A stretch of 9,311 nt of DNA from Rhodoferax sp. (lineage in GTDB: Bacteria; Pseudomonadota; Gammaproteobacteria; Burkholderiales; Burkholderiaceae_C). The notes under the pieces were generated by a model that saw only the letters and a program-made list of their open reading frames with translations, searched no databases and was not told where the DNA came from. The position numbers were made by a program, and so were the translations under genes. Below are positions 1 to 7,168 of this stretch, piece by piece (position 1 is the stretch's first letter; the number at the start of each line of letters is the position of its first letter). Where the stretch lies: positions 1 to 9,311 of the forward strand of contig JALNWC010000072.1 in the NCBI GenBank assembly GCA_023231075.1, given 5' to 3'.

Positions 1-1531
1 CGGTGCCACCGGCACCACTGGATGCCACTGCGTTGCCGTAATTGGTGCCAAAAGCAACACGAGTATTACCGCCGCCAATGGCATAGCCGCCGTCGCCGCC
101 TTGCTGGGCGCGCAGATCAGCACTGCCCAACTTGACCCCGAGCGAGCGGCCGAAGGAATCGGAGGCTTCCACGATGCGTGCCTCGATGAGCACTTGTCGC
201 ACAGGAATGTCCAATTTGGTAATCATCTGTTGTACTTCTTCCAGCTTGCTTGGCACATCCGTGACAAACAATTGATTGGTACGGGGTTCGGCGACGGCAC
301 TGCCGCGCGGACTCAGCACTCGGGAAGAATTTGCATTGACGCCCGTTCCCGCTGCTGTCGCTGCAAGCTGAACCGCCACATCCTTTGCCTTGGCATAACT
401 CAATTTGAAGGATTGCGTCCGCACTGGCTCCAGGCTAAGAACCACTGCTTTTGATTCCAACGCCAGCTTTTCCTTGGCGGAAATTTCTTCTTGAGGCGCA
501 ATCCAAAGCACGTTTCCGGTTTTGCGCACGCCCAGGCCCTTGGCTTGCAAAATAATGTCAAGCGCCTGATCCCACGGCACGTCCTGCAAACGCAGGGTGA
601 CTGTGCCGGTGACGGAATCCGAGGTGACGACGTTGAATTTGGTGAAGTCGGCAATCACCTGCAACAGCGCGCGCACGTCAATATTCTGGAAGTTCAGCGA
701 CAACTTTTCACCGCTAAAGCCTGGTCCTTGCGTGAGCTTGGTGGTATCTAGCTTGACAGGCTTGACTTCCAACACAAACTGCTCGTCCGTCTGATAAGCA
801 CTGTGTTCCCACACCCCTTGCGGCTCGATGACCATGCGCACCCGGTCACCCGACTGGGTGGTGGTGATGGTCTTGACAGGGGTACCGAAGTCATTGACAT
901 CCAGGCGACGGCGCATGCCCTCTGGCAACGAGGTCTTCATGAATTCGACCACCAGCAATTGGCCCTGCTGCCGTATGTCCACACCGACCTGGCTGTTGGG
1001 CAAGGACACGACCACCCGACCTGAACCGCCCTCTCCACGCCTGAAATCAAGGTCGCGCAGCGGCAAAACGCCGCGGGACTGAGTTTCAGCAAACACCTGA
1101 GCGGCCGGCACGGGCGCCGAACCGGCCACGGCGTCCAGCACGACCAGCAGCGACTTGCCCTGCCATTGGGTGGTGTAGGTGGTTGATTGTCTGAGGTTGA
1201 TCACCACCCGAGTGCGGCTACCCGCCTGCACCACGCTGACGGATGTCAAATTACCTTGGTTGACTTCAATTGTCGAGCGACCGATGGCACTGATGACGTC
1301 GGGAAAATCGAGCGCGATACGTGCCGGTGACTGAATCAAAAAACCTGCAGGCATGGCACCAAGTACTTCGCTCAAGTCAATCTTGACGACTTCAACCCCA
1401 CTTTGCAGTGACCCCGATACCGATTCAATAGCCACCTGGGCCTGCGCCAGGGCGGCCGTCAGCAGCAAGCCCAGACCCAAACCGAGCTGATGCCACCAGC
1501 GTGCACCCGAACCAATAGGCTTATTTTTCAT
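1..1531 (-). CDS. pilQ: Type IV pilus outer-membrane secretin PilQ (partial, 3' end beyond left edge)
   Basis: PilQ forms the multimeric outer-membrane channel through which the type IV pilus is extruded and retracted. My reading of the minus strand from the ATG at 1531 gives 510 open codons with no stop before the window edge; full-length homologues are about 700 residues. Residues 1-31 look like a Sec signal peptide (hydrophobic stretch about 16-28, likely cleavage after ALA or AQA). Two AMIN-like beta domains, which in this family bind peptidoglycan, lie at about 33-133 and 150-262. A secretin short (STN/N0) domain lies at about 272-345 (LNFQNIDVRALLQVIADF, then VPWDQALDIILQAKGL), and an N1 domain at about 367-440 (TNQLFVTDVPSKLEEV). 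The secretin core begins near 442 (PVRQVLIEARIVEA) and enters a Gly-rich stretch at the edge. The start overlaps the pilP stop (ATGA), with a good AGGAG site 8 nt upstream. It is the last gene of pilMNOPQ in this window. Identification is very secure. Confidence 0.97.
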   Translation of the reverse strand, partial: MKNKPIGSGARWWHQLGLGLGLLLTAALAQAQVAIESVSGSLQSGVEVVKIDLSEVLGAMPAGFLIQSPARIALDFPDVISAIGRSTIEVNQGNLTSVSVVQAGSRTRVVINLRQSTTYTTQWQGKSLLVVLDAVAGSAPVPAAQVFAETQSRGVLPLRDLDFRRGEGGSGRVVVSLPNSQVGVDIRQQGQLLVVEFMKTSLPEGMRRRLDVNDFGTPVKTITTTQSGDRVRMVIEPQGVWEHSAYQTDEQFVLEVKPVKLDTTKLTQGPGFSGEKLSLNFQNIDVRALLQVIADFTKFNVVTSDSVTGTVTLRLQDVPWDQALDIILQAKGLGVRKTGNVLWIAPQEEISAKEKLALESKAVVLSLEPVRTQSFKLSYAKAKDVAVQLAATAAGTGVNANSSRVLSPRGSAVAEPRTNQLFVTDVPSKLEEVQQMITKLDIPVRQVLIEARIVEASDSFGRSLGVKLGSADLRAQQGGDGGYAIGGGNTRVAFGTNYGNAVASSGAGGT

Positions 1532-2070
1532 TTTGACCTCTCCTGCAACGGCAGACTGGCTGGGCGTTCAATCCACTCACCGACTGTATCTTGCACAATT
1601 TCACGCAAAGTGACTTCATTTTCAACAATTTTGACGACTCGACCATAGTTTTGACCGAGATAGTCACCGGGACGGACCTGATACAGCAAGGGCCCGACCT
1701 TCACCAGGGCAACCGGTTTTTGGTTCTGCACCATGCTACCCACCAAAGTCATGCTGTCCAGGGGGAACTCCTCCAGAGGTTCCTTGCGCCGTTTCAATTC
1801 GGGCCCGATCAAGGCGCCGTTGGAGGCGGCCAGGTTGGCCTCTTTGCCAAGCGCCTGAGTGAGTTTGAGCTTGCTGAAGGGGTCAGCCTCGTTGGCAAAG
1901 GTGTAGTTTTCAGGTTTGAACTGCTTGGGTTCGGCAATCGGCTTGATTTTGGGCTGCGCTTGCGCCTTCTGGTCAGCCATCCACTGGCGCAATTCATCGC
2001 CTGACGACGCTCCGCACGCCGTCAACATCGCTGCAATCCACAATAAGACGGCAATTCTCAAGGTCATCAT
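1528..2070 (-). CDS. pilP: Type IV pilus assembly lipoprotein PilP
   Basis: PilP is an inner-membrane lipoprotein whose C-terminal beta domain contacts the N0 domain of PilQ while its N-terminal part binds the PilN/PilO dimer, so it bridges the two membranes. The 180-residue product matches the usual family length. A lipoprotein signal is clear: a short hydrophobic stretch, then the lipobox L16-T17-A18-C19, with C19 as the lipidated cysteine. Next comes a flexible Lys/Gln/Pro-rich linker (about 35-55), the conserved DPF segment near 63-65, and the folded HR-type domain at about 95-172, including VGPLLYQVRPGDYLGQNYG and the terminal VGEWIERP. The ATG at 2070 overlaps the pilO stop (ATGA). A second in-frame ATG follows immediately at 2067, and no strong Shine-Dalgarno precedes either, so translation probably depends on coupling to pilO. 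The pilP stop overlaps the pilQ start. Confidence 0.96.
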   Translation of the reverse strand: MMTLRIAVLLWIAAMLTACGASSGDELRQWMADQKAQAQPKIKPIAEPKQFKPENYTFANEADPFSKLKLTQALGKEANLAASNGALIGPELKRRKEPLEEFPLDSMTLVGSMVQNQKPVALVKVGPLLYQVRPGDYLGQNYGRVVKIVENEVTLREIVQDTVGEWIERPASLPLQERSK

Positions 2071-2741
2071 GATGATTTGGCCGACTTGGGAGCCGCTTTA
2101 CGCTGGGCACTGATTTCAGTGCCATCAAGATAGCGGAAGGTTTTGGCGGTGGCGTCCAGGGTCAGCGCGCCGTCTTTGACGGAGGTGATCGCCAGATTAT
2201 TGAGCGTGACGATGCGCGACAGGTTGGCGATATCGGCGGCAAATGCGCCCATGTCGTGGTAACGCCCTGTGATCTTGAGCGCGATAGGCAGTTCGGCATA
2301 GTAATCATTGATGCCCACCTGACCCGGCCTGAACAGCTCGAATTGCAGACTTCGCCCCAAGCCTGCCTGGTTGATGTCCGACAGCAAGGCGTCCATCTCG
2401 GCCTTGCTGGGCAATTGCTTTTCGAGCTGAGTGACGTATTGCTGGACTTGCTCGCGCTGCTTTTTGAGCGCATCCAGATTGACCGCCTTGGCCAACTTGA
2501 TCTTGTACTCTTCACGCAGCGTGGTCTCGGTGGCCTGCGCCTGGGTCAACTCTGCCTTGATATCACTGAGCCAGACAAACCACAAGGCGACAATGCAGGC
2601 AACGGCCAAACCCAGAAATACCGAAAAGCGAGGCAGCATCGGCCAGCCCGACGGATCTTTGGTGTCCAGATTACGAAACTGGGAAGCAATCGCCTCCAGT
2701 TTCTCCTGAAAATTAATGTCGATTTTTAATTGCTTGGCCAT
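2067..2741 (-). CDS. pilO: Type IV pilus inner-membrane alignment protein PilO
   Basis: PilO dimerises with PilN in the periplasm and helps join the PilM-bound cytoplasmic motor to PilP/PilQ. From the ATG at 2741 the product is 224 residues. It has a cytoplasmic N-terminus (MAKQLKIDINF), one membrane helix at about 39-58 preceded by WPMLPRF, a coiled coil rich in Glu/Lys/Gln at about 60-112, and a C-terminal ferredoxin-like region that includes FELFRPGQVGINDYYAELPI. That segment is the family hallmark. The frame can also open at a GTG (2750) or an ATG (2744). I chose 2741 because AGGTGG at 2752-2747 sits 5 nt before it, and because MAK followed by a short basic/hydrophobic run is how relatives begin. 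The gene starts 12 nt after the pilN stop and its own stop overlaps pilP. The Lys/Ala/Ser-rich last 15 residues look disordered. Confidence 0.95.
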   Translation of the reverse strand: MAKQLKIDINFQEKLEAIASQFRNLDTKDPSGWPMLPRFSVFLGLAVACIVALWFVWLSDIKAELTQAQATETTLREEYKIKLAKAVNLDALKKQREQVQQYVTQLEKQLPSKAEMDALLSDINQAGLGRSLQFELFRPGQVGINDYYAELPIALKITGRYHDMGAFAADIANLSRIVTLNNLAITSVKDGALTLDATAKTFRYLDGTEISAQRKAAPKSAKSS

Positions 2742-2746
2742 CATGC

Positions 2747-2752
2747 CCACCT
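2747..2752 (-). promoter_or_regulatory. Shine-Dalgarno for pilO
   Basis: AGGTGG on the minus strand lies between the pilN stop (TAA at 2756-2754) and the tandem ATG codons at 2744 and 2741. It is 2 nt from the first ATG, which is too close, and 5 nt from the second. It therefore favours 2741 as the start and argues against the GTG at 2750, which lies inside the site. Confidence 0.6.
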
Positions 2753-2753
2753 G

Positions 2754-3377
2754 TTACCGACTCGCCGCAGGTGCCGCGGTGGCCGAAGCGCCTGAGGCAG
2801 GCTTCTGCCGGGCCTCAGTGGCACGCACCAGCTTGACCCGAATCTGGAAGTTTGACACGCGGCGCACATCGCGCGGGCTTAAATTGACCGAACCGGCCAC
2901 AATTTCGACCAATTCAGGGCGGGAAAACCAGGGCGAGTGATTGGCCAGATTGCGCAGCAATTCCGACACCCGTTCGTTCGACTGCGCAACACCTTGCAAA
3001 GCCACATTTTGCCCGTCTTGCCGCAATGAACTGATATAGACGCCATCGGGCAATTGCTGAACCAGTTCCGTCAAAAGATGGACCGGCATGTTACGGTCAG
3101 CCTGCAAATTTTCGACGGCTTGCTGACGCGCCAACAAGGCCGCAATTTCGCCCTCCAACCCCGCGATTTCCTTGATCTGAAGATCAAATTTGCCGATTTC
3201 ACTCTGCAGCAACTGGTTTTGATCTTGCTGTGTTGAAATTTGTGACTGAAACCACAGAAAAATCAGACCAGCCACGAGTCCGCCCACAAAGACTGACAAA
3301 CCAAGGCTGACATTGAACCATTCTTTCCGGCGTTTGCGGGCAATCTCCCGATGCGGAAGCAGGTTGATCAGGATCAC
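2754..3377 (-). CDS. pilN: Type IV pilus inner-membrane alignment protein PilN
   Basis: PilN anchors PilM to the membrane: its short cytoplasmic N-terminal motif docks into a groove of PilM, and its periplasmic part pairs with PilO. The 207-residue product begins with the diagnostic INLLPHRE motif (residues 4-11), continues with a basic stretch RKRRKEW, and has one membrane helix at about 22-43. A Gln/Leu/Glu-rich coiled coil covers about 46-95, and a ferredoxin-like domain about 97-187, starting with MPVHLLTELVQQLPDGVYIS. An Ala/Ser/Pro tail ends the protein. The start is a GTG at 3377 that overlaps the pilM stop (GTGA); a strong GGAGG lies 8 nt upstream inside pilM, so this start is well supported despite not being ATG. 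The stop is 12 nt before pilO. The assignment is secure from both motif and gene order. Confidence 0.96.
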   Translation of the reverse strand: MILINLLPHREIARKRRKEWFNVSLGLSVFVGGLVAGLIFLWFQSQISTQQDQNQLLQSEIGKFDLQIKEIAGLEGEIAALLARQQAVENLQADRNMPVHLLTELVQQLPDGVYISSLRQDGQNVALQGVAQSNERVSELLRNLANHSPWFSRPELVEIVAGSVNLSPRDVRRVSNFQIRVKLVRATEARQKPASGASATAAPAASR

Positions 3378-4453
3378 TTCGAAAACCTCCGCAAAGCCAG
3401 ACCACAGGCCGTGAGGTACGAAGGCGCCTCAGCCAGCATTTTTTTCTGCCCAAGGTCCGCGGCGAAGTGCATCCCCTCAAACGGATTGGCGACCATGCAG
3501 GGGAAGCCGGATTGTTTGGTCACCGTGGTCGTCAAGCCTGGCAAACTGGCTGAGCCCCCGGCCAGCATGACCAAATCCACCTTGTTATGCGTGGTGCTGG
3601 TAAAAAAGAACTGAAGCGCACGGCCAATTTCCTGCACCAGACTCTCAACAAATGGCTGCAACACCGTTGACCGGTAATCATCCGGCAGCTCGCCGCTACA
3701 TTTCTTGGTTTCGGCTTCTTCTGGAGAAAATCCATACTGGCGAACAATCAACTGGGTCAACTGCGCCCCACCAAATGCCTGATCCCGGTCATACAAAACT
3801 TCGTCATTGCGAATCACCTGCATACTGGTGGTCAACGAACCCACTTCAAACAGGGCAACGATGCGATCTGCGGAATGGTCTGGCATGCTGGCAATCAAGC
3901 GACTTGCTGCCAGGCGCGACGCATAGGACTTCACATCGACAATCACGGGCTTGAGCCCTGCGGCTTCAGCCAGACCCTGCAAGTCCTGCACTTTTTCCCG
4001 CCGCGAGGCCGCAATCAGGACGTCCACATCACCCAAGGCATTGGCACTGGGTCCCAAAATACAAAAATCAAGACTGACTTCATCCAGCGGGAAGGGGATG
4101 TACTGATTGGCCTCGGACTCGACTTGCATCTCGAGATCATGATCTGTCATGCCACCCGGCAAGACAATTTTTTTGGTGATCACTGCCGACGGCGGCAAGG
4201 CCATGGCCACGTTTTTGGTCTTGGTGCCGCTCTTCCTGATCAGGCGTTTGAGCGCATCGGCTACTTCATCGAATTTTTCAATGTTGCCGTCGTTGATCCA
4301 GCCACGCTCAAGAGGCAAGATGGCACAGCACGCCAGAACCAAATTGCCGGATTTATCCTGCCCCAATTCGACAAGCTTGACGCTGGATGCGCTGATATCC
4401 AAACCCAGCATCGGCGCAAGTTGTTGGCCAAACAATGATCTCAACGAAATCAA
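3374..4453 (-). CDS. pilM: Type IV pilus assembly ATPase-like protein PilM
   Basis: PilM is a cytoplasmic, actin/FtsA-fold protein that binds nucleotide and the PilN N-terminus, connecting the pilus motor ATPases to the alignment complex. From the TTG at 4453 the product is 359 residues, the normal family size. It shows the phosphate-1 motif GLDISASSVKLVEL (about 17-30), the ALPPSAVITKKI segment (about 86-97), ESEANQYIPFPLDEV (about 112-126), a phosphate-2-like FEVGSLTTSM (about 202-211) and the adenosine motif LAGGSASLPG (about 297-306). No ATG lies near the N-terminus. Possible starts are TTG 4489, GTG 4456 and TTG 4453. AAGG at 4464-4461 fits the last two, and ISLRSLFG directly after 4453 resembles how relatives begin, so I prefer 4453, with 4456 one codon upstream almost as likely. 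It is the first gene of the operon, and its stop overlaps the pilN GTG. Confidence 0.95.
   Translation of the reverse strand: MISLRSLFGQQLAPMLGLDISASSVKLVELGQDKSGNLVLACCAILPLERGWINDGNIEKFDEVADALKRLIRKSGTKTKNVAMALPPSAVITKKIVLPGGMTDHDLEMQVESEANQYIPFPLDEVSLDFCILGPSANALGDVDVLIAASRREKVQDLQGLAEAAGLKPVIVDVKSYASRLAASRLIASMPDHSADRIVALFEVGSLTTSMQVIRNDEVLYDRDQAFGGAQLTQLIVRQYGFSPEEAETKKCSGELPDDYRSTVLQPFVESLVQEIGRALQFFFTSTTHNKVDLVMLAGGSASLPGLTTTVTKQSGFPCMVANPFEGMHFAADLGQKKMLAEAPSYLTACGLALRRFSK
3386..3390 (-). promoter_or_regulatory. Shine-Dalgarno for pilN (supports a GTG start)
   Basis: GGAGG on the minus strand, inside the 3' end of pilM, is separated by 8 nt from the GTG at 3377. This is near-ideal spacing, and the resulting protein begins with the conserved PilN INLLP motif, so the non-ATG start is believable. 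Confidence 0.7.
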
Positions 4454-4460
4454 CACATTC

Positions 4461-4464
4461 CCTT
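4461..4464 (-). promoter_or_regulatory. Candidate Shine-Dalgarno for pilM
   Basis: AAGG (within AAGGGAA) on the minus strand lies 4 nt before GTG 4456 and 7 nt before TTG 4453. It is the only purine-rich site near the N-terminus of PilM and argues against the far-upstream TTG at 4489, where I see no comparable site. Confidence 0.5.
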
Positions 4465-4508
4465 GAACAAGATACACAAACTTACGCAATGATTAAGAAA
4501 CCGCGTGA

Positions 4509-4537
4509 ATACTATCAGCTAGCCCCAGGTGCCGCAA
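4509..4537 (-). promoter_or_regulatory. Candidate sigma70 promoter of the pilMNOPQ operon
   Basis: On the minus strand, TTGCGG (4537-4532) and TAGTAT (4514-4509) are separated by exactly 17 nt. The -10 box is preceded by TGA, an extended -10 arrangement. The predicted start of transcription is near 4502, about 50 nt upstream of pilM. The -35 matches consensus at only three positions, so the extended -10 carries most of the evidence. A further TTGACA (4575-4570) has no convincing -10 at 16-18 nt. No sigma54 site was recognised. Confidence 0.4.
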
Positions 4538-4601
4538 AGAAATTTCCGTTTTTAAACGAGCGGGAATGTTGTCAAATATAGACGCAAAATCGAGAGGCAT
4601 C

Positions 4602-4617
4602 AGCGCACTGTTGCGCT
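4602..4617. repeat. Short perfect inverted repeat in the pilM/mrcA divergent region
   Basis: AGCGCA and TGCGCT, perfect 6-bp arms, are separated by CTGT. The element sits centrally between the two divergent genes, about 65 bp upstream of the candidate pilM -35 box and about 80 bp upstream of the mrcA TATAAT box. Four T follow on the plus strand, but no transcript is known that would need to end there, so an operator or chance are both possible. I cannot name a binding protein. Confidence 0.3.
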
Positions 4618-4697
4618 AATTTTGCCGATACATCGCAATTCATCAGTGGCCACACGCCTTCCGGATGAAAAGCTCCGCGCGGCATTTTTCTGATTTT

Positions 4698-4703
4698 TAT
4701 AAT
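4698..4703 (+). promoter_or_regulatory. Candidate -10 box of the mrcA promoter
   Basis: A perfect TATAAT lies 26 nt before the mrcA ATG, which puts the transcript start near 4710 with a leader of about 20 nt. At 16-18 nt upstream the sequence is GC-rich and does not resemble TTGACA, so the promoter would be weak or activator-dependent. No Shine-Dalgarno is visible in the short leader. Confidence 0.45.
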
Positions 4704-4729
4704 GACCCCATTCCATCACCAGTTTTTTT

Positions 4730-7120
4730 ATGACCGACCCTTCTCCCAACACCGTGCCTAAATCAGCGTCAACCACAGAAAAACCCAAGAAAACCAGATG
4801 GCACTGGTTGATCCGGCTCGGCATCTGGACCGCTGGGCTGATGCTGGCCGGTGTGGCAACGCTGGTGCTGTTGGCCGGCATGGCCATGGCTGTCGCGTTC
4901 CCCAATTTGCCCGATATTTCAGATTTGTCCGATTACCGCCCCAAACTGCCCTTGCGTGTCTACTCTGCTGAAGGTAAATTGATCGGGGAATTTGGCGAAG
5001 AGCGGCGTCATCTCACGCCCATCAAGGATATTCCGAAGGTGATGAAGGACGCGGTTCTGGCGATCGAGGATGCACGCTTTTACGAACATGGTGGCGTGGA
5101 CTACAAGGGTATTTTGCGTGCGGCGCTGGCCAACCTGGGGCGCATCAAGAGTCAAGGCGCATCGACCATCACGATGCAAGTTGCGCGCAATGTGTACCTG
5201 ACCTCCGAAAAAACCTACACGCGCAAAATTTACGAAATCCTGTTGACCTTCAAACTCGAGCATTTGCTCAGCAAAGACCAGATTCTTGAAATTTACATGA
5301 ATCAGATTTTCCTGGGCAATCGCGCTTATGGCTTTGCGGCGGCTGCAGAGTCCTATTTTGGCAAGTCGCTGCAAAACCTCACCGTGGCCGAAGCGGCCAT
5401 GCTGGCGGGCTTGCCAAAAGCACCGTCGGCGTACAACCCCATCAACAACCCCAAACGCGCCAGATCACGTCAGCTCTACATCATTGAACGGATGCTGGTC
5501 AACGGTTTCATCACGCCGGAGCAGGCCGATGCCGCCAAACTGGAACCACTGACCGTCAAATCGAACTCGGACAACACCCGCATTCATGCCGAATTTGTCG
5601 CGGAAACCGTGCGTCAGCTGATGTTTGCCCAGTATGGTGATGCCACTTACACCCGCGGCCTGAACGTGTACACCACGCTCAATGCCGATCAACAGGACAC
5701 GGCTTACAAGGCTCTGCGCCGCGGCATCATGAACTATGAGCTACGTCAGTTTTACCGGGGACCGGAGAAGTTTGTCAGCCTGCCCGGCGACCCGCAAGCC
5801 ATGGACGACGTGATTGACGAGGTTTTGCAGGAGCATCCGGACAACGGCGACGTGATGTCGGCCGTCGTCCTGGAAGCCTCGCCCAAGAAAATTCAGGCCA
5901 TCCGGCAAAATGGTGAGCCCATTGAAATCACAGGCGACGGACTGAAAGCGGCCGAGTCCGGCCTGTCGGACAAGGCCGCGGCCAACATCAAGATTCGCAG
6001 AGGTGCCGTGATTCGGGTCGTGCAAACCCCAAAAAAGACCTGGAGCATCACCCAGTTGCCCGAGGTGGAAGGCGCCTTTGTGGCGCTGGACCCGCGCGAC
6101 GGTTCCATCAAGGCCATGGTAGGTGGCTTTGATTTTGAGAAAAACAAGTTCAACCACGTGACCCAAGCCTGGCGCCAGCCGGGTTCAAGCTTCAAGCCAT
6201 TCATCTACTCAGCCGCGCTGGAACATGGCATCACGCCCGCCACGGTCATCAACGACAGTCCCTTGTTTTTTGATGCCGGCGTGACGGGTGGCCAGCCCTG
6301 GGAGCCGAAAAATTACGACGGCAAGTTTGAAGGCCCGATGACCATGCGCCGCGGTTTGGCCAAATCCAAGAACATGATCTCCATCCGCATATTGGCGACC
6401 GTGGGTGCGCAAAATGCCCAGGACTGGATCACCCGCTTTGGCTTTGACCCCGACAAGCACCCGGCTTACCTGACCATGGCCTTGGGCGCAGGTTCGGTGA
6501 CGCCGATGCAAATGGCCAGCGCTTACGCGGTCTTCGCCAACGGTGGTTACCGGGTCAACCCCTGGCTGATTAGCCGCGTCACCGACCAAAAAGGAAACGT
6601 GCTCAGCCAGATGCAGGCACCGGTTCTGGATGAGTCCATGCGCACCATTGATGCCCGCAATGCTTTTGTCATGGGCAGCCTGCTGCAGGAGGTCACGCGC
6701 TCCGGGACGGCGGCGTCGGCCCAAGCCAGCCTCAAGCGCCCCGACTTGTACGGGAAAACAGGTACCACCAATGACTCACTGGATGCCTGGTTTGCAGGCT
6801 ACCAACCGAGCTTGATGGCCGTCACCTGGATTGGCTATGACACGCCAAGAAAACTTGGCGCCCGTGAAACCGGCGGGGGCTTGAGTCTGCCGGTCTGGAT
6901 TGAGTTCATGGCGCAGGCCTTGAAGAATGTGCCGGTGATGGACCCAGTCGTGCCCGAGGGGGTGGTCAACGTGGGCGGCGAATGGTTTTATGATGAATAT
7001 GCAGGTCCTTCAGGCATTTCCAGTCTGGGCATGACCCATGACGAAAATCCGGATCAGCCACAAGTCATACCCATGCCGCCAGCCGACGAGAAGCGGAGAA
7101 TCCTGGACTTGTTCAGATGA
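4730..7120 (+). CDS. mrcA: Penicillin-binding protein 1A (bifunctional peptidoglycan glycosyltransferase/transpeptidase)
   Basis: This class A PBP polymerises lipid II into glycan strands and cross-links their peptides on the periplasmic face of the inner membrane; it is also called ponA. The 796-residue product is of normal length. It has a basic cytoplasmic N-terminus, one membrane helix at about 30-57, and a GT51 domain with E113-D114 in EDARFYEHGG, GASTITMQ (143-150), E187 in LEIYMNQIFLGN and AEAAMLAGLPKAPSAYNP. An OB-like insert spans roughly 330-450. The transpeptidase domain has the nucleophile S486 and K489 (SSFK), S546-K547-N548, and K676-T677-G678 followed by TT. All catalytic motifs are intact. 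The ATG at 4730 is the first plausible start after the TATAAT box, although it lacks a clear ribosome site. The gene is divergent from pilMNOPQ, a pairing also found in Pseudomonas and other proteobacteria, and converges on cyaY. Confidence 0.97.
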   Translation: MTDPSPNTVPKSASTTEKPKKTRWHWLIRLGIWTAGLMLAGVATLVLLAGMAMAVAFPNLPDISDLSDYRPKLPLRVYSAEGKLIGEFGEERRHLTPIKDIPKVMKDAVLAIEDARFYEHGGVDYKGILRAALANLGRIKSQGASTITMQVARNVYLTSEKTYTRKIYEILLTFKLEHLLSKDQILEIYMNQIFLGNRAYGFAAAAESYFGKSLQNLTVAEAAMLAGLPKAPSAYNPINNPKRARSRQLYIIERMLVNGFITPEQADAAKLEPLTVKSNSDNTRIHAEFVAETVRQLMFAQYGDATYTRGLNVYTTLNADQQDTAYKALRRGIMNYELRQFYRGPEKFVSLPGDPQAMDDVIDEVLQEHPDNGDVMSAVVLEASPKKIQAIRQNGEPIEITGDGLKAAESGLSDKAAANIKIRRGAVIRVVQTPKKTWSITQLPEVEGAFVALDPRDGSIKAMVGGFDFEKNKFNHVTQAWRQPGSSFKPFIYSAALEHGITPATVINDSPLFFDAGVTGGQPWEPKNYDGKFEGPMTMRRGLAKSKNMISIRILATVGAQNAQDWITRFGFDPDKHPAYLTMALGAGSVTPMQMASAYAVFANGGYRVNPWLISRVTDQKGNVLSQMQAPVLDESMRTIDARNAFVMGSLLQEVTRSGTAASAQASLKRPDLYGKTGTTNDSLDAWFAGYQPSLMAVTWIGYDTPRKLGARETGGGLSLPVWIEFMAQALKNVPVMDPVVPEGVVNVGGEWFYDEYAGPSGISSLGMTHDENPDQPQVIPMPPADEKRRILDLFR

Positions 7121-7127
7121 CAAGGTG

Positions 7128-7168
7128 AAAAAAACATGCCGCCCCGCTCAGGCGGTGAAGCTGAGCGG
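7128..7168 (-). terminator. Candidate Rho-independent terminator of cyaY with two alternative hairpins
   Basis: On the minus strand a run of seven T (7134-7128) follows a GC-rich region that can fold in two mutually exclusive ways. One is an 8-bp perfect stem, 7168-7161 with 7151-7144 (loop 9 nt), that ends 9 nt before the T run. The other is a 5-bp CCGCC/GGCGG stem, 7155-7151 with 7143-7139, that ends 4 nt before it. The cyaY stop codon lies inside the hairpin region. On the plus strand no T run follows, so the structure is not an obvious terminator for mrcA. Confidence 0.5.

Noticed and set aside
101..1082. Plus-strand open frames such as 101-454, 491-751 and 803-1024.
   Set aside because: The minus strand here is continuously open and gives clear PilQ domains; these frames are its antisense shadows.
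3843..3851. PilM has FEVGS where the phosphate-2 motif of actin-like proteins usually has an Asp, which could suggest loss of nucleotide hydrolysis.
   Set aside because: Glu is a conservative replacement, the other motifs are intact, and PilM proteins may vary here without loss of function; the sequence alone does not support a defect.
3875..4438. A 187-codon plus-strand frame opposite pilM.
   Set aside because: It is antisense to PilM, whose actin-fold motifs are unambiguous, and has no recognisable feature of its own.
4570..4575. A perfect TTGACA on the minus strand upstream of pilM.
   Set aside because: At 16-18 nt spacing no acceptable -10 follows (only A-rich sequence at 14-15 nt), and the TTGCGG/TAGTAT pair further downstream is a better promoter candidate.
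4919..6724. Several long minus-strand open frames (for example 4919-5374, 5741-6166, 6209-6724) opposite mrcA.
   Set aside because: They are antisense to an intact PBP1A with all motifs, have no recognisable protein features, and read like shadow translations rich in His, Gly and Arg.
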